Origin: Arenibacter sp. F20364
GTDB taxonomy: Bacteria; Bacteroidota; Bacteroidia; Flavobacteriales; Flavobacteriaceae
Assembly: GCF_023015905.1 (NCBI RefSeq)
Contig: NZ_JALKBD010000031.1
Coordinates: 1-62,816, forward strand
Length of the DNA: 62,816 nucleotides
Reading direction: 5' to 3'
The notes under the pieces were generated by a model. It searched no databases, was not told the DNA's origin, and saw only the letters and a program-made list of their open reading frames with translations. Position numbers and translations under genes: made by a program. This document shows positions 45,894 through 54,636 of the stretch, piece after piece; positions within the stretch are counted from its first letter, which is position 1; each line of letters begins with the position of its first letter.

Positions 45894-46595
45894 ATGATAG
45901 TAATTAAAGATCTTCATAAGTCCTATAAAATGGGAAGTAATTCCCTTCACGTATTAAAAGGTATTAATTTTTCGGTTGAAGAAGGGGAACTAGTTGCTAT
46001 TATGGGGTCCTCAGGTTCTGGAAAGTCTACCCTCCTTAATATATTGGGCATGTTGGATGTGCTTGATGAGGGGTCATATACCTTGGACGGTGTTCCAATT
46101 AAAAACCTGAACGAAACAAAGGCGGCCCAGTATAGGAATAAGTTTTTGGGTTTTGTGTTCCAATCCTTCAATTTGATAAATTATAAAAGTGCCATGGAAA
46201 ATGTAGCACTGCCATTGTATTATCAGAAGGTTGGGAGGAAAGAAAGGCAGGAAAAAGCTTTAAAATATTTGGAGCAAGTGGGACTGCGGGAATGGGCAGA
46301 CCATTTGCCCAGTGAATTGTCCGGTGGGCAAAAACAAAGGGTTGCCATAGCCAGGGCAATGGCCGCTGAGCCCAAAGTACTTTTGGCGGATGAGCCTACA
46401 GGTGCCTTGGATAGCACCACCTCCTACGAGGTTATGGATCTTATTCAAAAAATAAACGATGCTGGCAATACGATACTTATCGTTACACATGAGCCGGATA
46501 TTGCAGACATGTGCAAGCGCATTGTCCATTTAAAGGATGGAGTTATCGTTGAGGATAAAAAAATAACGCAGGTCAGAGCTTCCCAGTATGTATAG
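45894..46595 (+). CDS. ABC transporter ATP-binding protein (MacB/LolD type)
   Basis: 233-residue nucleotide-binding protein. Walker A GSSGSGKST at 38-46, Q-loop FVFQSFNLI, signature LSGGQKQRVAIARAM, Walker B VLLADEPTGALD and H-loop VTHEPDIA are all intact. It is the only ATPase in a locus with four permeases, so it may power both permease pairs. Its end overlaps the next permease start by 8 bases, indicating translational coupling to A2/B2. Confidence 0.95.
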   Translation: MIVIKDLHKSYKMGSNSLHVLKGINFSVEEGELVAIMGSSGSGKSTLLNILGMLDVLDEGSYTLDGVPIKNLNETKAAQYRNKFLGFVFQSFNLINYKSAMENVALPLYYQKVGRKERQEKALKYLEQVGLREWADHLPSELSGGQKQRVAIARAMAAEPKVLLADEPTGALDSTTSYEVMDLIQKINDAGNTILIVTHEPDIADMCKRIVHLKDGVIVEDKKITQVRASQYV

Positions 46596-47817
46596 TAGGG
46601 ATAATTGGAAGGAGATTTTTCAAACTATCCAAAAGAATAAATTACGGACTTTTCTGTCCGGGTTTACCGTGGCATTGGGCATCCTAATTTTCGTGGTTTT
46701 GTTTGGAATGGGAAATGGTTTGGTGAATACCTTCAACGAGTTTTTTGGGGATGATGCCACTAATGTACTTTATATATTTCCGGGTAGGACAACGGTTCCC
46801 TATAAGGGGTATAAATCCGATAGGGTCATAGAGTTCGAAAATAGTGATTTGGCCGACATAAATCAGAATTTCGCCATGTTTGTGGAGTATACCACCCCTA
46901 GGATTTCTAGAGGGGGTTTGGTAAAATTTAAGAATGAATCCAATAATTATACGACGAGAGCAGTTGGCCCGGCGCATCAATATGCCGAAAAGACCATTAT
47001 GATGAAGGGGCGTTTTATAAATGAGGTGGATATTGAGAACAAAACCAAATACGTGGTCATTGGAAGACTGGTAGAAAATGACCTTTTTGGCAATGAAAAT
47101 TCCCTTGGGAAATACATAGATGTTGCTGGAAGTGCTTTTATGGTCATTGGAGTTTTTCAGGATGATGGCGGGGATAATGAGGAGCGGTTGATCTATATGC
47201 CCTATACGACGCGACAGCTGATAGAAAAAAATACGGATAAAATAGATCAAATAATAGTGGCTTTTAAGCCGGAGATAGGTTATGCTGGGGCCATGGCCTT
47301 GGACAGGAGTTTGGATCGATTTTTTAGGGAAAAAAAGTATATCAGTCCAGAAGACCAGAACGGACTGTTTATCAGGAATGTTGCGGACCAATTAAAACAA
47401 AACCAACAGTTTGCTAGGGTTTTACAGATTATTGTCGGCTTTGTGGCCTTTGGGACCATAATAGCGGGTATAATCGGGATCAGTAATATTATGGTTTTTG
47501 TGGTCAAGGAACGCACAAAGGAACTAGGGATAAGAAAAGCTTTGGGGGCAACGCCAAAGTCGGTCATTGGTTCCATCCTATTGGAATCTGTTTTTATTAC
47601 AACTATTTCGGGATTTTGCGGAATGTTACTTGGAGTTTTTATTTTGAATTCGATGGGCGAAAAATTAAAGGACTACTTTATTACAAATCCCTATATAGAT
47701 ATATCAATGGCCATAAGTGCTACTTTGGTTTTGATACTTTTTGGCGCCATTGCAGGTTATATTCCCGCAAAAAGAGCTGCAGATATAAAACCAATTGAAG
47801 CCTTAAGAGACGAATAA
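46588..47817 (+). CDS. MacB-like ABC transporter permease, copy A2
   Basis: 409-residue permease resembling A1 (42061). N-terminal sequence IFQTIQKNKLRTFLSGFTVALG parallels IFDAIRKNKLRTFLTGVSVASG of A1. One N-terminal helix, periplasmic MacB_PCD domain, three C-terminal helices, coupling segment VKERTKELGIRKALGATPK and terminal PAKRAADIKPIEALR. It overlaps the ATPase gene by 8 bases and is 1 base from B2. Confidence 0.9.
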   Translation: MYSRDNWKEIFQTIQKNKLRTFLSGFTVALGILIFVVLFGMGNGLVNTFNEFFGDDATNVLYIFPGRTTVPYKGYKSDRVIEFENSDLADINQNFAMFVEYTTPRISRGGLVKFKNESNNYTTRAVGPAHQYAEKTIMMKGRFINEVDIENKTKYVVIGRLVENDLFGNENSLGKYIDVAGSAFMVIGVFQDDGGDNEERLIYMPYTTRQLIEKNTDKIDQIIVAFKPEIGYAGAMALDRSLDRFFREKKYISPEDQNGLFIRNVADQLKQNQQFARVLQIIVGFVAFGTIIAGIIGISNIMVFVVKERTKELGIRKALGATPKSVIGSILLESVFITTISGFCGMLLGVFILNSMGEKLKDYFITNPYIDISMAISATLVLILFGAIAGYIPAKRAADIKPIEALRDE

Positions 47818-47818
47818 T

Positions 47819-49081
47819 ATGAGATTTTTATTTGATAGTAATACTTGGCAGGAGATTTTTGGTTCTATTGGAAAGAATAGGACCAGGACCATTATTACGG
47901 TCATAGGGGTTTTATGGGGCATTTTAATCTACATAGTGCTGTCCGGAGCGGCCAAGGGGTTGGACAATGGGTTTGAAAAGCAATTTCAAAATGTGGCCAT
48001 GAACAGTATGTTTGCTTGGGCACAGAGCACCAGTATGCCCTACAAGGGATTTAAAACTGGAAGACAGATACAGCTCAAATTAAAGGATGTTACAATATTG
48101 AAAAATAGGATCCCCGATATACAGTACATCGCTCCTAGAAATGTAAAAGGCATTTTTGGCGGTAGTCCGGCCCAAATTATTAGAAATGGGAAGTCTGGAA
48201 GCTATGCTGTATATGGCGATTATCCTATATCTACGAAGATTGCTACAAAGAAAATATATGATGGGGGTAGATTTATCAACGATGAGGATATTGAAGGTGC
48301 TAGAAAGGTATGTGTCATAGGGGAACGCACCCAAAAGGAGTTGTTCGAAAATGACGAGAACCCTATAGGGGAGTATATTAGGATTGATAATGTATTTTTT
48401 CAGGTTGTAGGGATACATAAGTATACACCGGGAGGTGGATTTGAAAGTGATTCCGATATTTATATACCTTTTACTACCTTCAAAAAGTTATACAATACAG
48501 GTGAAAATGTGGGTTGGTTCGCTATTGCAGCTTTTGACGACGCAGATGTTATTAAGGTGGAGGAAAATGTGAAGGCGGTTCTTAAGAATATTCACAGCGT
48601 AAACCCAAAAGATGAGCGGGCCATAGGTTCGTTTAATCTAGGGGAAATCTTCAACAGAATTGTCGGCTTTGCAAAGGGTCTTACTTTCATGTCCCTGGTA
48701 GTAGGAATAGCCACTATTTTGGCCGGCGTAATCGGGATCGGGAATATTTTATTGATCTCGGTAAAGGAGAGGACTAAAGAACTTGGTGTTAGGCGCGCCC
48801 TTGGTGCCACACCTAAGGAAGTTAGATCCCTTATAATTTTGGAGTCGGTATTTTTGACCATGGTGGCTGGGGTAATGGGGATTATTTTGGGAGCTGGCGT
48901 ACTAAGTTTGATCAATAAGGTCACCCAGGGCATGGATTTCCCCTACGCCAATCCTACAGTGCCCATACCTTATGTTTTAGGGGCTTTGGCCATAATGGTA
49001 GTTCTGGGCACCTTAATTGGACTGATACCTGCCCAACGTGCCGTAAGTATAAAACCAATTGATGCTTTAAGAGAAGAATAA
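47819..49081 (+). CDS. MacB-like ABC transporter permease, copy B2
   Basis: 420-residue permease paralogous to B1, sharing the GVLWGILIYIV/GVFWGILILIV N-terminal helix pattern, the TSMPYKGFKTGR periplasmic segment and the KERTKELGVRRALGATPK coupling segment. The one-base spacing from A2 suggests the two are made together and form a heterodimer. Confidence 0.9.
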   Translation: MRFLFDSNTWQEIFGSIGKNRTRTIITVIGVLWGILIYIVLSGAAKGLDNGFEKQFQNVAMNSMFAWAQSTSMPYKGFKTGRQIQLKLKDVTILKNRIPDIQYIAPRNVKGIFGGSPAQIIRNGKSGSYAVYGDYPISTKIATKKIYDGGRFINDEDIEGARKVCVIGERTQKELFENDENPIGEYIRIDNVFFQVVGIHKYTPGGGFESDSDIYIPFTTFKKLYNTGENVGWFAIAAFDDADVIKVEENVKAVLKNIHSVNPKDERAIGSFNLGEIFNRIVGFAKGLTFMSLVVGIATILAGVIGIGNILLISVKERTKELGVRRALGATPKEVRSLIILESVFLTMVAGVMGIILGAGVLSLINKVTQGMDFPYANPTVPIPYVLGALAIMVVLGTLIGLIPAQRAVSIKPIDALREE

Positions 49082-49110
49082 ACAAACCAATTCAAATAAA
49101 TAATAGTAAA

Positions 49111-50259
49111 ATGAACAAGATTGTAAAATATGTACTAATCGGAATTTTGGTACTGGGAGCCCTTTGGGCGGCGGCCTTTTTTGTGAAGTCGAATAGTAAA
49201 TCGGCCATTACCTACGAGACAAAAACACCTTTTACGGCCAATATTCAAAAGAAAACGGTGGCAACAGGCAAGGTGGTGCCCGAGGATGAAGTGGAGATAA
49301 AACCCCAGATTTCGGGTATTATCGATGAAATATTCCTTAAAGAAGGCGTTAAAGTTAAAGCCGGTGATCTTATTGCTAAAATAAAAGTGGTTCCTAACGA
49401 GCAGTCCATGAACCAGGCCAGGGGCCGGGTGAAAAATGCAGAGATTGCATTGAGCAATACCAAGATAGAGTACGACCGTAATAAGGCAATATTTGATAAG
49501 GGAGTGATATCTTCCCAAGACTTCAATACCCAACAATTGCGATATGACCAGGCGAAATTGGAACTTCAGAACGCACAATCCGATTACCAGATTATTCGAG
49601 ATGGATCGGCCGGAGGCAGTGCAACGGCAAATACCAATATTCGTGCTACCGTTTCTGGTACCATTCTAGAGATTCCAGTGAAGGAAGGGGATCAGGTAAT
49701 TCAGAGTAATAACTTTAATGATGGGACTACCATAGCTACCATAGCAGATTTGAGTATTATGATATTTGAAGGGAAAGTAGATGAGGGAGAGGTAGGAAAA
49801 TTGGAATTGGGAATGCCCTTGGAAATCAGTTTGGGGGCCATTAACGACAAAAAGTTTGATGCCAAACTTAGGTTTATTGCTCCTAAGGGTGTTGAGGAGT
49901 CCGGTGCCGTGCAGTTTAAAATAGAAGGTGATGTAACCGTTGAGGACGACTTTTTGATCCGTGCCGGATATAGCGCCAATGCCTCTTTGGTTCTGGAAAA
50001 GAAGGATAGCGTAATGGTAATTCCCGAGGCTCTTTTGCAATTTGATAAGGTAACGGATAAGCCCTTTGTTGAAGTGGCCGTGGGTATGGTTGAAGAGCAA
50101 AAATTTGAAAGAAAGGATGTGGAGATAGGGATTTCGGATGGGGTGAATGTAGAAATTGTTTCAGGAATTACGGAAGATGATAAGGTGAAGATTTGGAACA
50201 AAACCGAGCCTATAAAGAAAGGTACCGAAGAAGATAGTGAAACAGAGGAAGGTAAATAA
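49111..50259 (+). CDS. HlyD/MacA-type periplasmic adaptor, copy 2
   Basis: 382-residue membrane-fusion protein and paralogue of 44683-45795, with the same blocks: KTVATGKVVPEDEVEIKPQIS, a coiled-coil hairpin at about 105-165, and RATVSGTILEIPVKEGDQV. N-terminal membrane anchor at about 7-25. The C-terminus is extended by an acidic tail (EEDSETEEGK). 29 bases after B2 and 41 before the TolC-like gene. Confidence 0.9.
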   Translation: MNKIVKYVLIGILVLGALWAAAFFVKSNSKSAITYETKTPFTANIQKKTVATGKVVPEDEVEIKPQISGIIDEIFLKEGVKVKAGDLIAKIKVVPNEQSMNQARGRVKNAEIALSNTKIEYDRNKAIFDKGVISSQDFNTQQLRYDQAKLELQNAQSDYQIIRDGSAGGSATANTNIRATVSGTILEIPVKEGDQVIQSNNFNDGTTIATIADLSIMIFEGKVDEGEVGKLELGMPLEISLGAINDKKFDAKLRFIAPKGVEESGAVQFKIEGDVTVEDDFLIRAGYSANASLVLEKKDSVMVIPEALLQFDKVTDKPFVEVAVGMVEEQKFERKDVEIGISDGVNVEIVSGITEDDKVKIWNKTEPIKKGTEEDSETEEGK

Positions 50260-50300
50260 GCGGAACATCAATCAAAAAACAATCAAAAAATAATCAAAAC

Positions 50301-51641
50301 ATGAAAATTAAGATACTTATAGGGTTGTTTATTTTCTGTTGTGGCGTACTATCTGCCCAAGAAAAGAAATGGACCTTGGAAGAATGTGTTTACTATGCCG
50401 TGGAGAATAACTTGACCATAGAGCAGTTTGAACTCGATCTTGAAAATGCCAAAATTGATAAGTCCGATGCCATCGGTGACATGTTGCCCAATTTTAATGC
50501 AAATGCAAGTGTTTCCGGTAATTCTGGGCTCGTTTTGGATCAATCCAGGAACCAGCAGGTTTCAGGAACGGTAACCACTGCATCGGGAGGTTTTAGTTCC
50601 AATGTCAATCTTTTTGATGGACTACGGAACATCCACAGGTTGAATAGGGCAAAATTGAACGCCCTGGCAAATCAATATAGATTGGATAATCTTAAGGACG
50701 ATATTATGCTAGCCGTAGCCAACGCCTACTTACAGGTATTGTCCAGTAAAGAATCACTTAAAGTATTTAGGGCCCAATATGCCGTAACGGAGCAAGATTT
50801 GGTAAGGACCAAGGAATTGGTCGATGCCGGTGTTGTTCCCCAAGGCGATTTATTGGAAATACAAGCTACTGCCGCCAATCAGGAACAGCAAATTGTAAAT
50901 GGGGAAAATCAGGTGTTGATTTCCAGGATTGGCTTGGCACAACTGCTGCAAATTACCGACTATGAAAATTTTGATATTGCGGAAGAAGATTTTGATATCC
51001 CTCCTTCCAATATTTTGGACAATTCCCCTAAAACAATATTTGATAAGGCCCTTACCTTTAGAAACGATATTAAATTCTCCATGTCCAATGTAGATTTGGC
51101 GCTAAAGGACCTTCAGATAGCAAAAGGCGCGGTTTACCCGACCCTAGGGGCTTTCTTTAATTATGGAACACGTTACTCAAGTGAATTTAGGGATCCATTG
51201 ACTTTCGATAGAATCGCTTTTACAGACCAGCTGTATTTAACCGATGGTATAGCTTATGGACTTCAGGTAAATATTCCTGTGTTTAATGGGTTTAGCGTTA
51301 AAAACAATATTAAGCGTGCCAAGATCGGTGTAGAAAAATCCAGGCTGCAGTTGAAGCAGGACAAATTGGATTTGGAGACGAACGTAAATCAGGCATACGT
51401 AGATGTAAAGAGTTTTTCCAAAGCCTATGAAGCGGCTCAAAAGACTCTGGAGGCTCGTAGATTGGCCTATAATTATTCAAAAGAAAGATATAACGTTGGC
51501 CTTATGAACGCCTTCGATTTTAGTCAATCGCAGTCAAGAGTGGATAACGCCGAGGCAGAATTGATACGGACAAAATATGAATATTTATTTAGGCTAAAGG
51601 TATTGGAGTTTTATTTTGGCTTACCTATAACTTTGGATTAA
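50301..51641 (+). CDS. TolC-family outer-membrane efflux protein
   Basis: 446-residue outer-membrane channel with a signal peptide ending LSAQ (about residue 20). The two homologous halves of the OEP fold are visible: WTLEECVYYAVENNLTIEQ opening the first, and the Asn/Gln-rich coiled-coil helices plus NVGLMNAFDFSQSQSRVDNAEAEL closing the second. The only TolC in the locus, so it probably serves both adaptors. Last gene of the second efflux unit. Confidence 0.93.
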   Translation: MKIKILIGLFIFCCGVLSAQEKKWTLEECVYYAVENNLTIEQFELDLENAKIDKSDAIGDMLPNFNANASVSGNSGLVLDQSRNQQVSGTVTTASGGFSSNVNLFDGLRNIHRLNRAKLNALANQYRLDNLKDDIMLAVANAYLQVLSSKESLKVFRAQYAVTEQDLVRTKELVDAGVVPQGDLLEIQATAANQEQQIVNGENQVLISRIGLAQLLQITDYENFDIAEEDFDIPPSNILDNSPKTIFDKALTFRNDIKFSMSNVDLALKDLQIAKGAVYPTLGAFFNYGTRYSSEFRDPLTFDRIAFTDQLYLTDGIAYGLQVNIPVFNGFSVKNNIKRAKIGVEKSRLQLKQDKLDLETNVNQAYVDVKSFSKAYEAAQKTLEARRLAYNYSKERYNVGLMNAFDFSQSQSRVDNAEAELIRTKYEYLFRLKVLEFYFGLPITLD

Positions 51642-51660
51642 ACTATATTTGCGGTCCATT

Positions 51661-52332
51661 ATGACTATGATATTAAATTTGGAGACAGCAACCACGAATT
51701 GTTCCGTGAGTATTGCCAAAAATGGAGAGGTAATCGCATTAAGGGAAGATAACAGTCCCAACTATTCCCATTCGGAACAATTGCACATTTTTATAGAGGA
51801 AGTTATGAAAGGGACTTCCTTGTCGTTTAAAGACATATCCGCTATTGCCGTGAGCAAGGGTCCAGGATCCTATACCGGACTCCGTATAGGTGTGTCGGCG
51901 GCCAAGGGGCTCTGTTTTTCCTTGAATTTACCGCTTATATCGGTTCCTACTTTGGAAAGTTTGGCTAGACAGGGATACGGAAAAAATTACGATTTTATTA
52001 TTCCCTTATTGGACGCTAGGAGAATGGAGGTTTATGCAACGGTTTTCGATGTGGCAGGGAATAATATTAGGGATACAAGAGCGGAAATTATCCAAAAGGA
52101 GAGTTTTTTGGAGTATGCGGAAAAAGGTCGTGTATTATTAATTGGTGACGGAGCAGAAAAATGCAGGGAATTGTTGGAACATCCCAATTTTACTTTTGAA
52201 TCCGCATTGCCCACTGCAGTAGAGATGGGAGAAGTATCACATAAAAAGTTCAAAGCAAGCAACTTTGAAAATGTTGCTTACTTTGAACCTTTTTATCTAA
52301 AAGATTTTGTGTTGCAAGGCAAAAAATCCTAA
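51661..52332 (+). CDS. tsaB: tRNA threonylcarbamoyladenosine biosynthesis protein TsaB
   Basis: Inactive-kinase-fold partner of TsaD in making t6A37 of ANN-decoding tRNAs. 223 residues from ATG 51661 (MTMILNLETAT); TTG 51649 is a longer alternative. Hallmarks: LNLETATTNCSVS, HSEQLHIFIEEV, KGPGSYTGLRIGVSAAKGL and PLLDARRMEVY. A possible -7 element TATATTTG at 51644-51651 precedes it. The stop codon overlaps that of the convergent MscS gene by 4 bases. Confidence 0.94.
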   Translation: MTMILNLETATTNCSVSIAKNGEVIALREDNSPNYSHSEQLHIFIEEVMKGTSLSFKDISAIAVSKGPGSYTGLRIGVSAAKGLCFSLNLPLISVPTLESLARQGYGKNYDFIIPLLDARRMEVYATVFDVAGNNIRDTRAEIIQKESFLEYAEKGRVLLIGDGAEKCRELLEHPNFTFESALPTAVEMGEVSHKKFKASNFENVAYFEPFYLKDFVLQGKKS

Positions 52333-53165
52333 GATTTTTCTTGGTGAAAAACTCTTTGAGGAAATGGAATTTCTATTCCAGCTGCATCAAACCTATTTTT
52401 TAATTCTTCCATAACATGGAAATGCGCTGCCCAGAACACCTCGTTTTGAGCCCAAAAGCGCAGGGAAAGGTTAACGGAACTGTCCCCTAATTCGGCCACA
52501 TAAACTTCAGGAGCAGGATCTTTTAAGATATTCTCATTTTCAGCACAGATCTGCAGTAATATGTCTTTAGCTTTTTTGATATCGGAGCTATACCCTATGC
52601 CCACGCCTATCTTATCCCTTCTGGTGTTTTGAGCGTTATAATTAATAATGTTGTTATTGGAGAGCTGTCCATTGGGGACAATGGCAATTTGATTTCCAAA
52701 GGTGCTTAATTTGGTGGTAAAAATGGTTATTTCCTTAACCGTGCCATCTACTCCTTGGGCAGAGATAAAATCACCTACCTTAAATGGTTTAAACACCAAG
52801 ATAAGTACCCCGCCAGCAAAATTGGCCAAGGAACCCTGTAAGGCCAGACCAATGGCCAAACCGGCGGCACCAATAATAGCCACCAAGGAAGAGGATTGCA
52901 CTCCCAATTGGGTAATTACCAAGACGAACAACATTAGTTTTAGGCCTATGCTGATGAAACTTTGAAGGAAAGACTCCAAGGAAGGATCGTATTCTGCCTT
53001 CCTAAAGAACTTTTTGACCATTCTGTTGATTAATCTAATAATCCACAGTCCCACTATTAAAATAAGTGCGGAAGTAACTATGGAACTCACCAAACCTGGT
53101 AAAATTTCCCATGCCCATGCCTGAACTTTAGCAATATTATCTTCGTAATCGTTAATTATATTCAT
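52329..53165 (-). CDS. Small-conductance mechanosensitive channel (MscS family)
   Basis: Inner-membrane tension-gated channel of 278 residues. Three N-terminal helices, with TM3 in the conserved AIIGAAGLAIGLALQGSLANFAGGVLILVFKPFKVGD (Gly/Ala-rich pore helix). The beta and alpha/beta domains follow, with FTTKLSTFGNQIAIVPNG and IPFPQRVFH at the C-terminus. Protects against hypo-osmotic shock. Convergent with tsaB, the two sharing CCTAA at their ends. Confidence 0.94.
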   Translation of the reverse strand: MNIINDYEDNIAKVQAWAWEILPGLVSSIVTSALILIVGLWIIRLINRMVKKFFRKAEYDPSLESFLQSFISIGLKLMLFVLVITQLGVQSSSLVAIIGAAGLAIGLALQGSLANFAGGVLILVFKPFKVGDFISAQGVDGTVKEITIFTTKLSTFGNQIAIVPNGQLSNNNIINYNAQNTRRDKIGVGIGYSSDIKKAKDILLQICAENENILKDPAPEVYVAELGDSSVNLSLRFWAQNEVFWAAHFHVMEELKNRFDAAGIEIPFPQRVFHQEKS

Positions 53166-53296
53166 CTAATCATAATTTTTTGCAAAAAAATAAAAAATCC
53201 AATCCCCTATCAAATTATTAGCACTAAACAATTGTTAATCTTAGTACAAGTTGTAGTGGGGTCTTATAAGGTATTTGCTGTTAAAAATAGTATATA

Positions 53297-53323
53297 CAAA
53301 AAAAGCGCCTTTTATTGGCGCTT
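53297..53323 (-). terminator. Terminator of the dodecin gene
   Basis: On the minus strand AAGCGCC (complement of 53317-53323) pairs with GGCGCTT (complement of 53303-53309) over a 7-base loop and is followed by a T tract (complement of 53297-53304). It lies 22 bases after the dodecin stop codon. Confidence 0.85.
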
Positions 53324-53345
53324 ATTGATTGAAATGCGAATAATT

Positions 53346-53546
53346 TTAATTCACTTCAAAAGTGATTTTAACATTTACCCGATAATTGTCGATTTTTCCG
53401 TCCTTAACCGTGGCACTTTGTTCGTTAATGTAAACCGAACGAATATTTTTCACAGTTTTGGAAGCCTGTTCAACAGCATTTTTCGCAGCATCTTCCCATC
53501 CTTGATTGGAATTTGCCAGTATTTCGATAACTTTTAAGATAGACAT
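53346..53546 (-). CDS. Dodecin family flavin-binding protein
   Basis: 66-residue protein matching the dodecin fold, one helix packed on a three-stranded sheet, which assembles into hollow dodecamers that store or quench flavins. Diagnostic segments: KVIEILANSNQGWEDAAKNAVEQASKT (with the flavin-stacking Trp at about 17), then NIRSVYINEQSA and the closing YRVNVKITFEV. It stands alone between mscS and the NifU-type gene, with its own terminator. Confidence 0.92.
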   Translation of the reverse strand: MSILKVIEILANSNQGWEDAAKNAVEQASKTVKNIRSVYINEQSATVKDGKIDNYRVNVKITFEVN

Positions 53547-53615
53547 AAAATATTGTTTTAGATTCTCTTAAAGTTAACAAATATAAAATAGAAAAAATGC
53601 TAAAAGTTATGAAAA

Positions 53616-54518
53616 TCAACCATTTAAGGCTACAACTTCATGCACTTTGTCCCCCATCATGTTTTTTAGCATGGTTTCAATACCATTTTTCAAAGTAAAG
53701 GTAGACGAAGGACAGCCGCTACAGGCACCCTGCAAAATAACGTTCACTTTTTTAGTATCTACTTCATATGATTTAAAAAGAATATTGCCCCCATCACTGG
53801 CTACAGCGGGTTTTACGTACTCTTCCAAAATATCAATGATTTGCTTTGAAATATCATCCAAATCAGTGTCTTCCAATTGGGCTTCCGGGGCAATGGTTTT
53901 TTGTTGTTGAAGACTCGTGGCCGATACCACTTCCCTGCCGCTGGCAATAAAATCCCTGATTTTCTCGCGAAGCTCCAATGTAATATCGTCCCATTCCGCG
54001 ACATCGTACTTGTTTATGGAAACATAGTTTACATCAAAAAACACTTCTTTTACGAAGGGCAACATAAATAGTTGTTTGGCCAATTCAGAATCTTTGGCCT
54101 CATCTATGTTCTTAAACTCAAAAATAGTGGGTACAATTCTTTTGTTGGTAACGAATTTCATTACTGAAGGATTAGGGGTTACTTCGGCATAAACGGTTAC
54201 GGCTACTTTTTTTTGATTTTCATCCTCCTTAACCACGGGCTCACCTGCATTAAGGTAATCTACCAACTGCTGGGCCACACTATCTTTAACATCGTCCCAT
54301 TCCACAATGTCATATCGCTCCAATCCAATAAAGTTACCTGATATATATACTGTTTTGATAAAAGGCAGGTAAAATAACTGTTGGGCCAAAGGCGAAATTT
54401 TAGCTTCGTCTATGTTTTTAAATTCGTAGTTATTATTTTTTGTGATGAAATGATTGGTCTCAAATTTCAGTATCGTAGGATTCTTCGTGGGCACTACGGT
54501 AATTACAAACTCTTTCAT
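53616..54518 (-). CDS. NifU-type iron-sulfur scaffold with duplicated Nfu N-terminal domain
   Basis: 300 residues from the ATG at 54518 (an in-frame ATG at 54533 would add five). Two Nfu N-terminal domains occur in tandem. Copy 1 contains TKNPTILKFETN, EFKNIDEAK, LPFIKTVYIS and YDIVEWDDV; copy 2 contains TPNPSVMKFVTN, EFKNIDEAK, LPFVKEVFFD and YDVAEWDDI. The C-terminal NifU domain carries the cluster-binding CSGCPSS. It would carry and deliver [4Fe-4S] clusters. The duplication is seen directly. Neither repeat has cysteines. Confidence 0.9.
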   Translation of the reverse strand: MKEFVITVVPTKNPTILKFETNHFITKNNNYEFKNIDEAKISPLAQQLFYLPFIKTVYISGNFIGLERYDIVEWDDVKDSVAQQLVDYLNAGEPVVKEDENQKKVAVTVYAEVTPNPSVMKFVTNKRIVPTIFEFKNIDEAKDSELAKQLFMLPFVKEVFFDVNYVSINKYDVAEWDDITLELREKIRDFIASGREVVSATSLQQQKTIAPEAQLEDTDLDDISKQIIDILEEYVKPAVASDGGNILFKSYEVDTKKVNVILQGACSGCPSSTFTLKNGIETMLKNMMGDKVHEVVALNG

Positions 54519-54636
54519 TTTAATATTTTTCACAAAAGTACGAAGGTTTTCTAAGTTATGGTAAATATAATAATGTAGTATTTCAACCGTTATCTTTTAT
54601 ATTTGGACGATGTTATTAATACACCCCTCATCTTAA

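Noticed and set aside
46684..47391. Minus-strand open frame of 235 codons opposite permease A2
   Set aside because: The plus-strand permease is well supported by helices and motifs, and the antisense product resembles nothing.
52321..52337. AT-rich hairpin AAAAATC/GATTTTT at the tsaB-MscS junction
   Set aside because: Only seven mostly A-T pairs inside coding overlap; too weak to call a terminator.
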